From positions 62,001 to 126,000 of the forward strand of contig NZ_JXDG01000061.1 in NCBI RefSeq assembly GCF_000820515.1: a DNA stretch of 64,000 bases, written 5' to 3'. Positions within the stretch are counted from its first letter, which is position 1; each line of letters opens with the position of its first letter. The notes beneath the pieces are model-generated. The model was not told the origin of the DNA, did not search any database, and saw only the letters and a list, made by a program, of their open reading frames with translations. The stretch comes from Pseudomonas batumici. GTDB lineage: Bacteria; Pseudomonadota; Gammaproteobacteria; Pseudomonadales; Pseudomonadaceae. A program made the translations under genes and the position numbers. This document shows, one piece after another, positions 33,041 through 41,943 of this stretch.

Positions 33041-33987
33041 TTCAGGCTCTTTTTAAGCGGTTGACCCTGCCAGTGGGCACGGGCGGCGGCGACGTCCGCA
33101 TTGATCGCCGTCTTGAGCGCCTCCAGGGAGGCAAATCGCTGCTCATCGCGCAGCTTGTGGTGGAAGACCACCGTCAAACGCCGGTCATACAGATCACCGG
33201 CAAAATCCAGCAGGTGCACTTCCAGGTGAGCGCTGCCATCACCTGAAACCGTTGGCCGCACGCCGATATTGGCGACACCCGGCCACGCCTGGCCGTCGAG
33301 CTCGATGCTGACCAGGTAGACCCCGGTCAACGGCACGCGACGGCGCTTGAGCTGCACGTTGGCGGTCGGCGTGCCCAGTTGGCGCGCCAGTTTCTGGCCA
33401 TGCAACACCCGGCCGGCGATGCGGAACGGGCGGCCGAGCAAACGCTCGGCCAGGGCGAAGTCCGCGGCCGCCAGGGCATTACGCACCTGGGTGCTGCTGA
33501 CCCGCAGGCCATCGAGTTCAACGGTCTGCGCGGCCTCGACGGTAAAACCGCGGGCACGGCCAGCCTGTTGCAGGAACTCGAAATCGCCGACGCGATCACA
33601 GCCGAAGCGGAAGTCGTCGCCGACTTCCAGATGCTGCACGCCCAGACCGTCCACCAGGATCGTATCGACGAACTCGGTGGCGCTGAGCTTGCTCAGGCGC
33701 TGGTTGAACGCCAGGCACAGGACCCGGTCGACACCCTCGGCGGCCAGCAGCTTCAGCTTGTCGCGCAGGCGTGCCAGACGCGCGGGCGCGGTGTCCGGGG
33801 CAAAGAACTCGCGCGGCTGCGGCTCGAAAATCACCACGCAGCTGGGCACGCCCAACTCCAGCGCACGCTCGCGCAGCCGGGCCAGGATAGCCTGGTGGCC
33901 ACGGTGAACACCGTCAAAGTTGCCAATGGTGGCGACGCAGCCCCGATGCCGGGGGCGCAGGTTGTGAAGGCCTCGAACCAGCTGCAT
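33037..33987 (-). CDS. ribF: Bifunctional riboflavin kinase / FAD synthetase RibF
   Basis: 316 residues. N-terminal nucleotidyl-transferase with ATIGNFDGVHRGHQ and VRNALAAADFALAERLLGRP. C-terminal flavokinase with GVYLVSIELDG, ANIGVRPTV and LEVHLLDF. It converts riboflavin to FMN and FAD. The ATG at 33987 gives MQLVRGLHNLRP, the Pseudomonas N-terminus; an in-frame upstream extension is unlikely. Confidence 0.96.
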   Translation of the reverse strand: MQLVRGLHNLRPRHRGCVATIGNFDGVHRGHQAILARLRERALELGVPSCVVIFEPQPREFFAPDTAPARLARLRDKLKLLAAEGVDRVLCLAFNQRLSKLSATEFVDTILVDGLGVQHLEVGDDFRFGCDRVGDFEFLQQAGRARGFTVEAAQTVELDGLRVSSTQVRNALAAADFALAERLLGRPFRIAGRVLHGQKLARQLGTPTANVQLKRRRVPLTGVYLVSIELDGQAWPGVANIGVRPTVSGDGSAHLEVHLLDFAGDLYDRRLTVVFHHKLRDEQRFASLEALKTAINADVAAARAHWQGQPLKKSLK

Positions 33988-34099
33988 AACGCGCTTCTTG
34001 CTCATAAAGTGGTCGATTATAACCACACCCGGCGGCCGACGACAGGCAACAGCGCTGCACAAATCGATCGAACCGACAAAACTCTTGTGCGCCGCCTTC

Positions 34100-35638
34100 C
34101 TACATCAACGATTTGCGATTGAAATGCCGCAGGCGCAGGCCCAGGGCCGCCAACATGCCGAAATACGCCAGCACGCCGGCCGCCACCAAGGCGCCCAGGC
34201 GCAGGAAACGCTCGAGCATGTGCCCTTGGTCCCAGGCCGGCATGACCTGCATCAACCCGAACAATACCGCCGACATCACCGCCACCGCCAGCACCAGCTT
34301 CGCCAGATACGCCCCCCAGCCCGGCTGCGGCACGAACAACTGTTGCTTGCGTAGTTGCCAGAACAGCAGCCCGGCGTTGATGCAGGCCCCGCCACTGATC
34401 GCCAGCGCCAGCCCGGCATGGGCCAGGGGCCCGATAAAGGCCAGGTTGAGCAACTGCGTGACCGTCAGGGTGAAAATGGCGATCTTCACCGGGGTGCGAA
34501 TGTTCTGCTGCGCGTAGAAACCGGGCGCCAGCACCTTGATCATGATGATGCCCAGCAACCCCAGCGAGTAGGCAATCAGCGCACGCTGGGTCATCAGCGC
34601 GTCGAAGGCACTGAACTGGCCGTACTGGAACAGCGCGACCGTCAGGGGCCTGGAGAGGATCGCCAGCGCCAGGGAGCACGGCAACACCAGCACGAAGCAC
34701 AGGCGCAGGCCCCAGTCGAGAATCCGCGAATACTCGTGACGATCCTTGCTGGCATAGGTCTTGGACAGGATCGGCAACAGGATGGTGCCCAGCGCCACCC
34801 CCAGCACCCCGGACGGCAGCTCCATCAGCCGGTCGGCGTAGTACATCCAGGACACCGACCCCGCCACCAGGAAGGAAGCGAAGATGGTGTTGATGATCAG
34901 GGAAATCTGGCTGACCGACACCCCGAGAATCGCCGGCAGCATCTGCTTCATCACCCGCCAGACACCGCTGTCGCGCCAATTCAGCCGTGGCAGCACCAGC
35001 ATGCCGATCTTCTTCAGGCTCGGCAGTTGGTAGAGCAACTGGGCCAGGCCGCCGGCCAGCACCGCCCAACCCAGGGCCATCACCGGCGGATCGAAGTACG
35101 GCGTCAGGAACAGGGCAAAAATGATCATGCTCACATTCAGCAGCGTCGGCACGAAGGCCGGCACCGAAAAACGGTTCCAGGTATTGAGGATCGCTCCTGC
35201 CAGGGACGACAGCGAGATCAGCAATATATAAGGAAAAGTCACCCGCAACAGGTCGGAGGTCAGCTTGAACTTCTCCGGCGTGTTGGTAAAACCCGGGGCC
35301 GTGGCCCAGATCACCCAGGGCGCGGCCAGCATGCCCAGCACCGTGACCAACGCCAGCACCAGGGTCAGCAGGCCGCTGACATAGGCGATGAAGGTGCGGG
35401 TCGCCTCTTCGCCCTGCTGGCTCTTGTATTCCGCCAGGATCGGCACGAAGGCCTGGGAAAAAGCCCCTTCGGCAAAGATCCGCCGCAGCAGGTTGGGCAG
35501 TTTGAAGGCGATAAAGAAGGCATCGGTGGCCATTCCGGCACCGAAGATACGCGCGATGATCGTATCGCGAACAAAGCCCAGAACCCGGGAAATCATCGTG
35601 ATAGAGCTGACGGCGGCCAACGACTTGAGCAGATTCAT
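34100..35638 (-). CDS. murJ: Lipid II flippase MurJ
   Basis: 512 residues with about 14 membrane spans. N-terminus MNLLKSLAAVSSITMISRVLGFVRD; then PNLLRRIFAEGAFSQAFVP with the Arg and Glu residues typical of MurJ, and PSGVLGVALGTILLP. It moves lipid II to the periplasmic side for peptidoglycan synthesis. It heads the minus-strand operon and is divergent from rpsT. Confidence 0.96.
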   Translation of the reverse strand: MNLLKSLAAVSSITMISRVLGFVRDTIIARIFGAGMATDAFFIAFKLPNLLRRIFAEGAFSQAFVPILAEYKSQQGEEATRTFIAYVSGLLTLVLALVTVLGMLAAPWVIWATAPGFTNTPEKFKLTSDLLRVTFPYILLISLSSLAGAILNTWNRFSVPAFVPTLLNVSMIIFALFLTPYFDPPVMALGWAVLAGGLAQLLYQLPSLKKIGMLVLPRLNWRDSGVWRVMKQMLPAILGVSVSQISLIINTIFASFLVAGSVSWMYYADRLMELPSGVLGVALGTILLPILSKTYASKDRHEYSRILDWGLRLCFVLVLPCSLALAILSRPLTVALFQYGQFSAFDALMTQRALIAYSLGLLGIIMIKVLAPGFYAQQNIRTPVKIAIFTLTVTQLLNLAFIGPLAHAGLALAISGGACINAGLLFWQLRKQQLFVPQPGWGAYLAKLVLAVAVMSAVLFGLMQVMPAWDQGHMLERFLRLGALVAAGVLAYFGMLAALGLRLRHFNRKSLM

Positions 35639-35808
35639 TGAAAGAGAGTGCGCCTTTGGAGAAAGAGCAGGCGAACAAAGCGCCCGTTTGTGCGATACTC
35701 CGCGCCGCAACAGCACAGAGCCAAAGCTCGCGAGTTTACAGGTCAGGCGCCGGAAATAAATCACCCGTCACTTCAGATCGACCACTCAGCGGGATGTATC
35801 ACCCGCCC

Positions 35809-35837
35809 TTGACAAGACTCCAACTCATCGGCATGAT
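35809..35837 (+). promoter_or_regulatory. Promoter of rpsT
   Basis: TTGACA (35809-35814), 17-base spacer, CATGAT (35832-35837), then a GC-rich stretch TCGCGGCC. Leader of about 45 bases. Confidence 0.7.
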
Positions 35838-35890
35838 TCGCGGCCTATTTTGTTTGCTATTCCCTAAAAAGTCTTTCGAGGAGCTCGACG

Positions 35891-36169
35891 GTGGCCAACT
35901 CACCTTCCGCCAAAAAACGTGCAAAACAGGCTGAGAAGCGTCGCAGCCACAACGCCAGCCTGCGTTCCATGGTTCGTACCTACATCAAGAACGTAGTCAA
36001 AGCCATCGACGCAAAAGACGCTGTCAAAGCTCAAGCCGCTTATGTTCTGGCTGTTCCTGTTATCGACCGCATGGCCGATAAAGGCATCATCCACAAGAAC
36101 AAGGCCGCTCGTCACAAGGGTCGTCTGAACGGCCACATCAAGGCGCTGAACCTTGCTGCTGCAGCCTAA
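35891..36169 (+). CDS. rpsT: 30S ribosomal protein S20
   Basis: 92 residues from a GTG start behind GAGGAG. Lys/Arg-rich helices, ANSPSAKKRAKQAEKRRSHN and HKNKAARHKGRLNGHIKAL. The GTG start is usual for this gene in Pseudomonas. S20 binds 16S rRNA early in 30S assembly. Confidence 0.98.
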   Translation: MANSPSAKKRAKQAEKRRSHNASLRSMVRTYIKNVVKAIDAKDAVKAQAAYVLAVPVIDRMADKGIIHKNKAARHKGRLNGHIKALNLAAAA

Positions 36170-36183
36170 GCGACACGCTTGTT

Positions 36184-36211
36184 AAAAAACCGACCTCAGG
36201 GTCGGTTTTTT
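36184..36211. terminator. Bidirectional terminator between rpsT and creA
   Basis: AAAAAACCGACC-TCA-GGGTCGGTTTTTT, symmetric with A and T tracts on both sides, serving convergent rpsT and creA. Confidence 0.92.
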
Positions 36212-36232
36212 ATTGCCTGCGATTTCAGCACC

Positions 36233-36697
36233 TCACGGGTGCGACGGCCAGGGCAGGATCGGAATCGCCGTCACCGCATTCTGCGGGCTGCCTTCGATCA
36301 AGCGATCGCTGTAGACCAGATACACCAGGGTATTGCGCTTCTTGTCGAGGAAGCGCACCACCTGCATGGTCTTGAACACCAGCGAGGTGCGCTCCTTGAA
36401 CACCTCCTCGCCATCCTTCAACTCGCCGCTAAAGCGAATCGACCCGACCTGGCGACAGGCAATCGACGCCTCGGCGCGATCCTCGGCCAACCCCAGGCCA
36501 CCCTTCAAGCCGCCGGTCTTGGCCCGGGACAGGTAGCAGGTCACCCCCTCGACCTTGGGATCGTCGAACGCCTCGACCACGATACGATCGTTCGGCCCGA
36601 CGAACTTGAAGACCGTGGACACCTGGCCAATCTCTTCAGCCGACGCCAGCAACGGCATCGCCAGCAGCAACCCCAACAATCCCTTTGCGATCCCCAT
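36233..36697 (-). CDS. creA: CreA family periplasmic protein
   Basis: 154 residues from the ATG at 36697, chosen because GAGGGAG lies 6 bases upstream. Signal peptide MGIAKGLLGLLLAMPLLASA. The mature part has VFKFVGPNDRIVVEAFDDPKV and GVTCYLSRAKTGG, the CreA core, and a second Cys in SIACRQVG. Despite the name, CreA has no settled catabolite-regulation role. Confidence 0.9.
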   Translation of the reverse strand: MGIAKGLLGLLLAMPLLASAEEIGQVSTVFKFVGPNDRIVVEAFDDPKVEGVTCYLSRAKTGGLKGGLGLAEDRAEASIACRQVGSIRFSGELKDGEEVFKERTSLVFKTMQVVRFLDKKRNTLVYLVYSDRLIEGSPQNAVTAIPILPWPSHP

Positions 36698-36716
36698 ACC
36701 CATCTCCCTCAACCCA

Positions 36717-37835
36717 TCACACCAGAATCAGGTTATCGCGGTGAACCAGTTCAGGCTCCGCCATATACCCCAACAGACCGACAATGGCATCCGATGACTG
36801 CCCGATAATCTTCTGCGCCTCAAGCGCACTGTAGTTCGCCAGCCCACGAGCGATCTCACGACCGTCCGCCGCCACGCACACCACCATCTCACCGCGACGG
36901 AAGCTGCCCTGGACCAGCTTCACCCCCACCGGCAGCAGGCTCTTGTGATCCCGGGCCAGCGCATTCACCGCGCCATCGTCCAGCACCAGCGTGCCACGGG
37001 TCTGCAGATGCCCGGCCAGCCACTGCTTGCGCGCCGCCAGCATGCCCCGCTCAGGCGACAGCAAGGTGCCAATGCGCTCGCCCGACTTCAGGCGATCCAG
37101 CACACGCTCCAGGCGCCCACCGACAATGATCGTATGCGCACCGGAACGCGCCGCCAGTCGCGCTGCGCGCAACTTGGTCTGCATGCCGCCACGCCCCAGC
37201 GCTCCACCGGTACCACCCGCCACCGCGTCCAGCGCCGGATCATCGGCACGCGCCTCATAAATCAGCTGGGCATCGGGGTTGTTGCGCGGATCGGCGTCGA
37301 ACATGCCGTCACGGTCCGTCAGGATCACCAGCAGGTCCGCTTCCACCAGGTTGGCCACCAGCGCCGCCAAGGTATCGTTGTCGCCGAAACGGATTTCATC
37401 GGTGACCACGGTGTCGTTCTCGTTGATCACCGGGATGACCTTGAGCTCGACCAACGCACGCAAGGTGCTACGCGCATTGAGGTAACGCTTGCGGTCGGAC
37501 AGATCGTCATGGGTCAGCAGGATTTGCGCGGTATGCCGGCCATGCTCGGCAAAGCTCGACTCCCAGGCCTGCACCAGACCCATCTGGCCGATCGCGGCAG
37601 CCGCCTGCAACTCGTGCATGGCACTCGGTCGCACCGTCCAGCCCAGGCGACTCATGCCCGCCGCCACCGCACCGGAAGACACCAGCACCAGCTCGACGCC
37701 CGCCTCGTGCAACGCCACCATCTGCTCGACCCAGACACCCATTGCGGCGCGATCGAGCCCCTTGCCGTCCGCCGTCAGCAGTGCGCTGCCGATCTTCACG
37801 ACCCAACGCTGCGCACCTGTCACCTTGCTCCGCAT
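36717..37835 (-). CDS. proB: Glutamate 5-kinase
   Basis: 372 residues. Amino-acid-kinase domain with WVVKIGSALLTADGKG, LVSSGAVAAG, PVINENDTV and GTGGALGRGGMQTKL. C-terminal PUA domain (about 275-372). It phosphorylates glutamate, the first step of proline synthesis. The second of two adjacent ATGs (37835) is used, giving MRSKVTGAQRWVVK. Confidence 0.96.
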   Translation of the reverse strand: MRSKVTGAQRWVVKIGSALLTADGKGLDRAAMGVWVEQMVALHEAGVELVLVSSGAVAAGMSRLGWTVRPSAMHELQAAAAIGQMGLVQAWESSFAEHGRHTAQILLTHDDLSDRKRYLNARSTLRALVELKVIPVINENDTVVTDEIRFGDNDTLAALVANLVEADLLVILTDRDGMFDADPRNNPDAQLIYEARADDPALDAVAGGTGGALGRGGMQTKLRAARLAARSGAHTIIVGGRLERVLDRLKSGERIGTLLSPERGMLAARKQWLAGHLQTRGTLVLDDGAVNALARDHKSLLPVGVKLVQGSFRRGEMVVCVAADGREIARGLANYSALEAQKIIGQSSDAIVGLLGYMAEPELVHRDNLILV

Positions 37836-37856
37836 CATCTTTCAACCTTGGCTTGC

Positions 37857-37938
37857 GGGCAGCGCGACCGAGCGCTGCCCATGCGATTGTTCAGGGTAGC
37901 CGGTTCCCAGAAACCAGAACGCCGCTCGAATGAGCGGC
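37857..37938. repeat. Two palindromes in the obg-proB gap
   Basis: GGGCAGCGC-GACCGA-GCGCTGCCC (37857-37880) and GCCGCTC-GAAT-GAGCGGC (37921-37938) are perfect stems without T-runs. They lie in the 205-base gap between obg and proB and may be RNA processing or anti-read-through structures. Confidence 0.6.
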
Positions 37939-38040
37939 GCCAGGTGGAACAGGCTGATGGCGATGATAACACCGCCACAAGTCAGATAGACCGCCCGCCT
38001 GCAATCGAGCGGCGGCCCACCCCTACGGTAAACGGCAACA

Positions 38041-39267
38041 TCAGTCGCGCACGTAGATGATTTCCGGGCCATCCTCGTCATCGACGTCTTCTTCGTCCCA
38101 GTCATCATCGTCGCCGATGTCATGGACACTCTTGACGCCGCTGCGGCGCAGGGCACGCTGGTCATCCAGGGCCTGCAACCGGGCACGCGCCTCGTCTTCG
38201 ATACGCTGATCCAGGTCGCGCAGCTCGTCGGCGTAGGCCGGATCGCTGGCCAGGCGGTCGAGACGATCCTCCAGGTAGCGCATGATGTCGCGAGTCAGGC
38301 GCTCGGTCCCTTCGCTGGCGATCGCCGAGATCACATAGACCGGACCGGTCCACTGCAAGCGCTCGACCACTTCCTTGACCCGCTCCTCGTGCTCTTCCTC
38401 GAGGATCTGGTCACACTTGTTCAGCACCAGCCAGCGATCACGCTCCGCCAGGGACGGACTGAACTTGGCCAGCTCGGTGACGATCACTTCGGCCGCATCC
38501 GGCGCACTGCTCTCATCCAGCGGCGCCATGTCGACGAGGTGCAGCAGCAAACGCGTACGCGCCAGGTGCTTGAGGAAGCGAATCCCCAGGCCGGCACCGT
38601 CCGAAGCGCCCTCGATCAACCCCGGAATGTCGGCGATGACGAAGCTTTTCCAGCGGTCGACACTGACCACGCCCAGGTTCGGCACCAGCGTGGTGAACGG
38701 ATAGTCCGCCACCTTCGGCCTAGCCGCCGAGACCGAACGGATGAACGTGCTCTTGCCGGCATTCGGCAAGCCCAGCAGGCCGACGTCGGCCAGCACCTTC
38801 ATTTCCAGCTTGAGGTCGCGCTGCTCGCCCGGCTTGCCCGGCGTGGTCTGGCGCGGCGCACGGTTGGTACTGGACTTGAAGCGGGAGTTACCCAGGCCGT
38901 GCCAGCCGCCATGGGCCACCAGCAGGCGCTGCCCCGACTTGACCAGGTCACCGATGACTTCCTGGGTACTGGAATCGATCACCGTGGTGCCGACCGGCAC
39001 ACGCAGCTCCAGATCCTCACCCTTCTTGCCGGTGCAGTCGGTACTGCCGCCATTGGAACCGCGCTCGGCATCGAAGTGCCGGGTATAGCGGTAATCCACC
39101 AGGGTATTGAGGTTTTCGTCGGCGACCATGTAGACCGAGCCGCCGTCACCCCCATCACCACCGTTGGGACCACCCTTCTCGATGAACTTCTCCCGACGGA
39201 AACTCATGCAACCGTTGCCGCCGTCGCCAGCTTTTACGCGAATCGATACTTCATCAACGAACTTCAT
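38041..39267 (-). CDS. obgE: Ribosome-associated GTPase Obg/CgtA
   Basis: 408 residues. Glycine-rich Obg fold (DGGNGCMSFRREKF...GGDGGDGG), G domain with GLPNAGKST (G1), DIPGLIEGA (G3) and NKCD (G4). The C-terminal tail is strongly acidic (DDDDWDEEDVDDEDG). It acts in 50S assembly and the stringent response. It follows rplU-rpmA on the same strand, a widespread order. Confidence 0.97.
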   Translation of the reverse strand: MKFVDEVSIRVKAGDGGNGCMSFRREKFIEKGGPNGGDGGDGGSVYMVADENLNTLVDYRYTRHFDAERGSNGGSTDCTGKKGEDLELRVPVGTTVIDSSTQEVIGDLVKSGQRLLVAHGGWHGLGNSRFKSSTNRAPRQTTPGKPGEQRDLKLEMKVLADVGLLGLPNAGKSTFIRSVSAARPKVADYPFTTLVPNLGVVSVDRWKSFVIADIPGLIEGASDGAGLGIRFLKHLARTRLLLHLVDMAPLDESSAPDAAEVIVTELAKFSPSLAERDRWLVLNKCDQILEEEHEERVKEVVERLQWTGPVYVISAIASEGTERLTRDIMRYLEDRLDRLASDPAYADELRDLDQRIEDEARARLQALDDQRALRRSGVKSVHDIGDDDDWDEEDVDDEDGPEIIYVRD

Positions 39268-39422
39268 AACACACGCCTCTCGTCACCGGGACGAGCCGAA
39301 AAACCACAAGGATCCAGTATAAGACTCTTGCAAAGATGAGCGCGGCGACCTCAATCAACGACCGAAAAATCCAGCGCCGGCAGCCCATACAAACAGCTTT
39401 GCAAGAGACTCACCCCACAAAC

Positions 39423-39453
39423 GAAAAAGCCCCGTCGCAAGACGGGGCTTCTC
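39423..39453 (-). terminator. Terminator of rplU-rpmA
   Basis: Minus strand GAAGCCCCGTC-TTGC-GACGGGGC followed by TTTTTCG, 15-45 bases after the rpmA stop. Confidence 0.88.
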
Positions 39454-39467
39454 CAGCATTCTCGCGA

Positions 39468-39725
39468 TTAAGCCGCGACAACGCTCACGTAACGACGACC
39501 GAAGGCGCCTTTTACTTCAAACTTGATCACGCCTTCGACTTTAGCGAAGAGAGTGTGATCTTTACCCATGCCAACGCCGTAACCGGCGTGGAATTGGGTG
39601 CCGCGCTGACGCACGATGATGTTGCCCGCTTTGATAGCCTGGCCGCCATACATCTTCACGCCAAGGCGTTTCGATTCTGAGTCGCGACCGTTACGGGTAC
39701 TACCACCAGCTTTTTTGTGTGCCAT
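39468..39725 (-). CDS. rpmA: 50S ribosomal protein L27
   Basis: 85 residues, MAHKKAGGSTRNGRDSESKR and GNIIVRQRGTQFHAG. The N-terminus is already the mature MAHKKAGGS form found in proteobacteria, reaching the peptidyl-transferase centre. It lies 36 bases downstream of rplU. Confidence 0.98.
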   Translation of the reverse strand: MAHKKAGGSTRNGRDSESKRLGVKMYGGQAIKAGNIIVRQRGTQFHAGYGVGMGKDHTLFAKVEGVIKFEVKGAFGRRYVSVVAA

Positions 39726-39761
39726 GAGTTCAATACTCCAATAGGGGATTAAGGCTGAAAA

Positions 39762-40076
39762 TTAAGCCTGAATACCGGTGATTTTGATCTCGGTGTACCA
39801 CTGACGGTGGCCCATGCGCTTCATGTGGTGCTTACGACGACGGAACTTGATGATGCGGACTTTATCGTGACGACCTTGGGAGATCACTTCAGCCACAACG
39901 GTAGCGCCAGCAACAACTGGGGCGCCGATGTTCACGTCATCGCCATTGGCGACCAACAGAACGCGATCAAAGGTAACGGATTCGCCGGTGGCGACTTCCA
40001 GTTTCTCGATCTTCAGGTATTCACCTGGAGCGACTTTGTACTGCTTGCCGCCGGTAACGATTACTGCGTAAGACAT
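39762..40076 (-). CDS. rplU: 50S ribosomal protein L21
   Basis: 104 residues from the ATG at 40076, starting MSYAVIVTGGKQYKVAPGEY. Ends with the basic stretch KFRRRKHHMKRMGHRQWYTEIKI. An in-frame upstream ATG would add about 54 unrelated residues and cross the promoter, so it was rejected. Confidence 0.98.
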   Translation of the reverse strand: MSYAVIVTGGKQYKVAPGEYLKIEKLEVATGESVTFDRVLLVANGDDVNIGAPVVAGATVVAEVISQGRHDKVRIIKFRRRKHHMKRMGHRQWYTEIKITGIQA

Positions 40077-40209
40077 GGTATTTCTCCGATAATCCTGCTC
40101 ACCCAGCGCTTTATAGGTAAAGGTATTGGCTGGCATGGCTGCATGGGGCTGGAACGGCCCAGATGCAATTGCGTAAGGCAGGTGCTGCCCAGGAAGTTCA
40201 GGGTGCGCG

Positions 40210-40238
40210 ATTGTACGCAAGCCATCTGGCCATTGCAA
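40210..40238 (-). promoter_or_regulatory. Promoter of rplU-rpmA
   Basis: Minus strand TTGCAA (40233-40238), 17-base spacer, TACAAT (40210-40215), then CGCGCACC as a GC-rich discriminator. It implies a leader of about 125 bases, long enough for regulatory structure. Confidence 0.7.
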
Positions 40239-40317
40239 GCGTGCAGACCGCGTGCCTTGACAGCGTAGACCCCCCGCCCTAGCATGCCGCGCAACCCTTC
40301 TGGAGCGACTCTCGCTG

Positions 40318-41286
40318 ATGCAACCCCAAGCTTTCTACCGCGCGGTGGCGGACGATTTTAGCGCCGTCGACGGCATCATCAAGAAGCAGCTGACTTCCCG
40401 GGTACCGCTGGTCTCGAAAATCGGCGACTACATCACCTCGGCCGGGGGCAAGCGCCTGCGTCCTTTATTGGTGCTGCTGTGTGGCAAGGCCCTGGGTCGC
40501 GAAGGCGACGACCTGCGCCTGCTGGCCGCCACCATCGAGTTCCTGCACACCGCCACCCTGCTGCATGACGACGTGGTCGACATGTCCGGCATGCGCCGTG
40601 GCCGCTCCACCGCCAACGCCATGTGGGGCAATGCCCCGAGCGTGCTGGTGGGCGACTTCCTGTACTCGCGCTCCTTCGAGATGATGGTCGAGCTGGGTTC
40701 GATGCCGGTGATGAAGATCCTGTCGCAGGCTACCCGCATCATCGCCGAGGGCGAAGTGCTGCAGCTGTCCAAGGTCCGCGACGCCAGCACCAGCGAAGAA
40801 ACCTATATGGAAGTCATCCGCGGCAAGACCGCGATGCTCTTCGAAGCCTCGACCCACAGCGCGGCGGCGCTGTGCGGGGCCACGCCGGAGCAGGCCGAAG
40901 CGCTGCGCACCTTCGGCGATCACCTGGGCGTTGCGTTCCAGCTGGTGGACGACCTGCTGGACTACCAGGGCGATGCCGAGACCCTGGGCAAGAATGTCGG
41001 CGACGACCTGGCCGAGGGCAAGCCGACCCTGCCACTGATCTACACCATGCGCGAAGGCACGCCGGAGCAGGCGGCCCTGGTGCGCAAGGCGATCCAGAAA
41101 GGCGGTATCGAAGACCTGGAAAGCATTCGCCAGGCCGTACAGGCCTCCGGCTCGCTGGAATACACCGCGCAACTGGCCCGCGACTACGTGGCGCGCGCCA
41201 TCGCCTGCCTGGAAGCCCTGCCGGCCAGCGAATACCGCGATGCACTGGTGGAGCTGAGCGAGTTTGCGGTCGCCCGCACTCACTAA
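40318..41286 (+). CDS. ispB: Octaprenyl/polyprenyl diphosphate synthase
   Basis: 322 residues. Trans-prenyltransferase with the first Asp-rich motif LLHDDVVDMSGMRRG (near 83) and the second QLVDDLLDYQGD (near 211). It makes the long isoprenoid side chain of ubiquinone from IPP, linking to IspH in this window. It is divergent from rplU, the usual order. Confidence 0.95.
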   Translation: MQPQAFYRAVADDFSAVDGIIKKQLTSRVPLVSKIGDYITSAGGKRLRPLLVLLCGKALGREGDDLRLLAATIEFLHTATLLHDDVVDMSGMRRGRSTANAMWGNAPSVLVGDFLYSRSFEMMVELGSMPVMKILSQATRIIAEGEVLQLSKVRDASTSEETYMEVIRGKTAMLFEASTHSAAALCGATPEQAEALRTFGDHLGVAFQLVDDLLDYQGDAETLGKNVGDDLAEGKPTLPLIYTMREGTPEQAALVRKAIQKGGIEDLESIRQAVQASGSLEYTAQLARDYVARAIACLEALPASEYRDALVELSEFAVARTH

Positions 41287-41301
41287 GAGATCTCGATCTA
41301 C

Positions 41302-41402
41302 TGTAGGAGCCAGCTTGCTGGCGATGAATGCAAGAGCAGCGCGGTGATCCAGATTCTCCGCGTTATCGTTGACGTCCATCGCCAGCAAGCTGGCTCCTAC
41401 AA
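41302..41402. repeat. REP pair (REPIN)
   Basis: TGTAGGAGCCAGCTTGCTGG plus GCGATGA at the left and its inverted copy at 41376-41402. The spacer ends with CGCGTTATCGTTGACG, almost the same as in the copy at 51915. Confidence 0.92.
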
Positions 41403-41456
41403 AGCCCCACGTAAACCCGCTCCCACCGCAACATCCCCTCCCCCGCTAAAACCCTA

Positions 41457-41462
41457 TATAAT
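41457..41462 (+). promoter_or_regulatory. Perfect -10 box upstream of yjdM
   Basis: TATAAT 37 bases before the yjdM GTG. The -35 region at proper spacing (TCCCCT) is poor, so an activator may be needed or another -35 is used. Confidence 0.4.
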
Positions 41463-41498
41463 GTGCGCTTTTCGTCATCCTGAAACCGAGGAGCCTTA

Positions 41499-41840
41499 GT
41501 GAGCACGTTGCCACCCTGCCCGAAATGCAATTCCGAATTTACCTACGAAGACGGCACCCAACTGGTCTGCCCGGAATGCGCCCATGAGTGGTCCGCTACC
41601 GGCGAAGCCGAAGCTGCTGGCGACGACACCGTGAAAAAAGACGCCGTGGGCAACGTCCTGCAGGACGGCGATACCATCACCGTGATCAAGGACCTGAAGG
41701 TCAAGGGCACGTCCCTGGTGGTCAAGGTCGGCACCAAGGTCAAGAACATCCGCCTGTGCGATGGCGACCACGACATCGACTGCAAGATCGACGGCATCGG
41801 CCCGATGAAGCTCAAGTCCGAGTTCGTCAGAAAGGTCTAA
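41499..41840 (+). CDS. yjdM: Zinc-ribbon protein YjdM (PhnA family)
   Basis: 113 residues from GTG. Two CxxC motifs, CPKCNSEFTYEDG and CPECAHEW, then the PhnA body VLQDGDTITVIKDLKVKG and IRLCDGDHDIDCKIDG. Once named PhnA, but not a phosphonoacetate hydrolase in E. coli; role unclear. GAGGAG precedes the start. Confidence 0.93.
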   Translation: MSTLPPCPKCNSEFTYEDGTQLVCPECAHEWSATGEAEAAGDDTVKKDAVGNVLQDGDTITVIKDLKVKGTSLVVKVGTKVKNIRLCDGDHDIDCKIDGIGPMKLKSEFVRKV

Positions 41841-41901
41841 AGGCGCTGTAATCCCCTACAGAAAATCCAACAATCGGCCAATAGGCGCTTGCTATTCTTT
41901 G

Positions 41902-41920
41902 AATAGGAATTATTCTCATC
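41902..41920. promoter_or_regulatory. Fur-box-like sequence
   Basis: AATAGGAATTATTCTCATC matches 11 of 19 Fur consensus positions and carries the strong half AATTATTCTC. It overlaps where a -10 would sit (TATTCT 41911-41916, with TTGCTA 16 bases upstream). It lies 23 bases before the start of the next gene. Confidence 0.5.
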
Positions 41921-41943
41921 AAACCCATCAAGGAGATGAGAAC

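Noticed and set aside
30083..33064. 993-codon open frame on the plus strand across ileS
   Set aside because: Antisense shadow of ileS with its HIGH and KMSKS motifs on the other strand; no family features in the plus frame.
37842..38186. 114-codon minus-strand frame overlapping the 3' end of obg and the obg-proB gap
   Set aside because: Its start lies inside obg in another frame, and the gap part lacks its own start codon and ribosome-binding site. The gap itself is listed as a finding.
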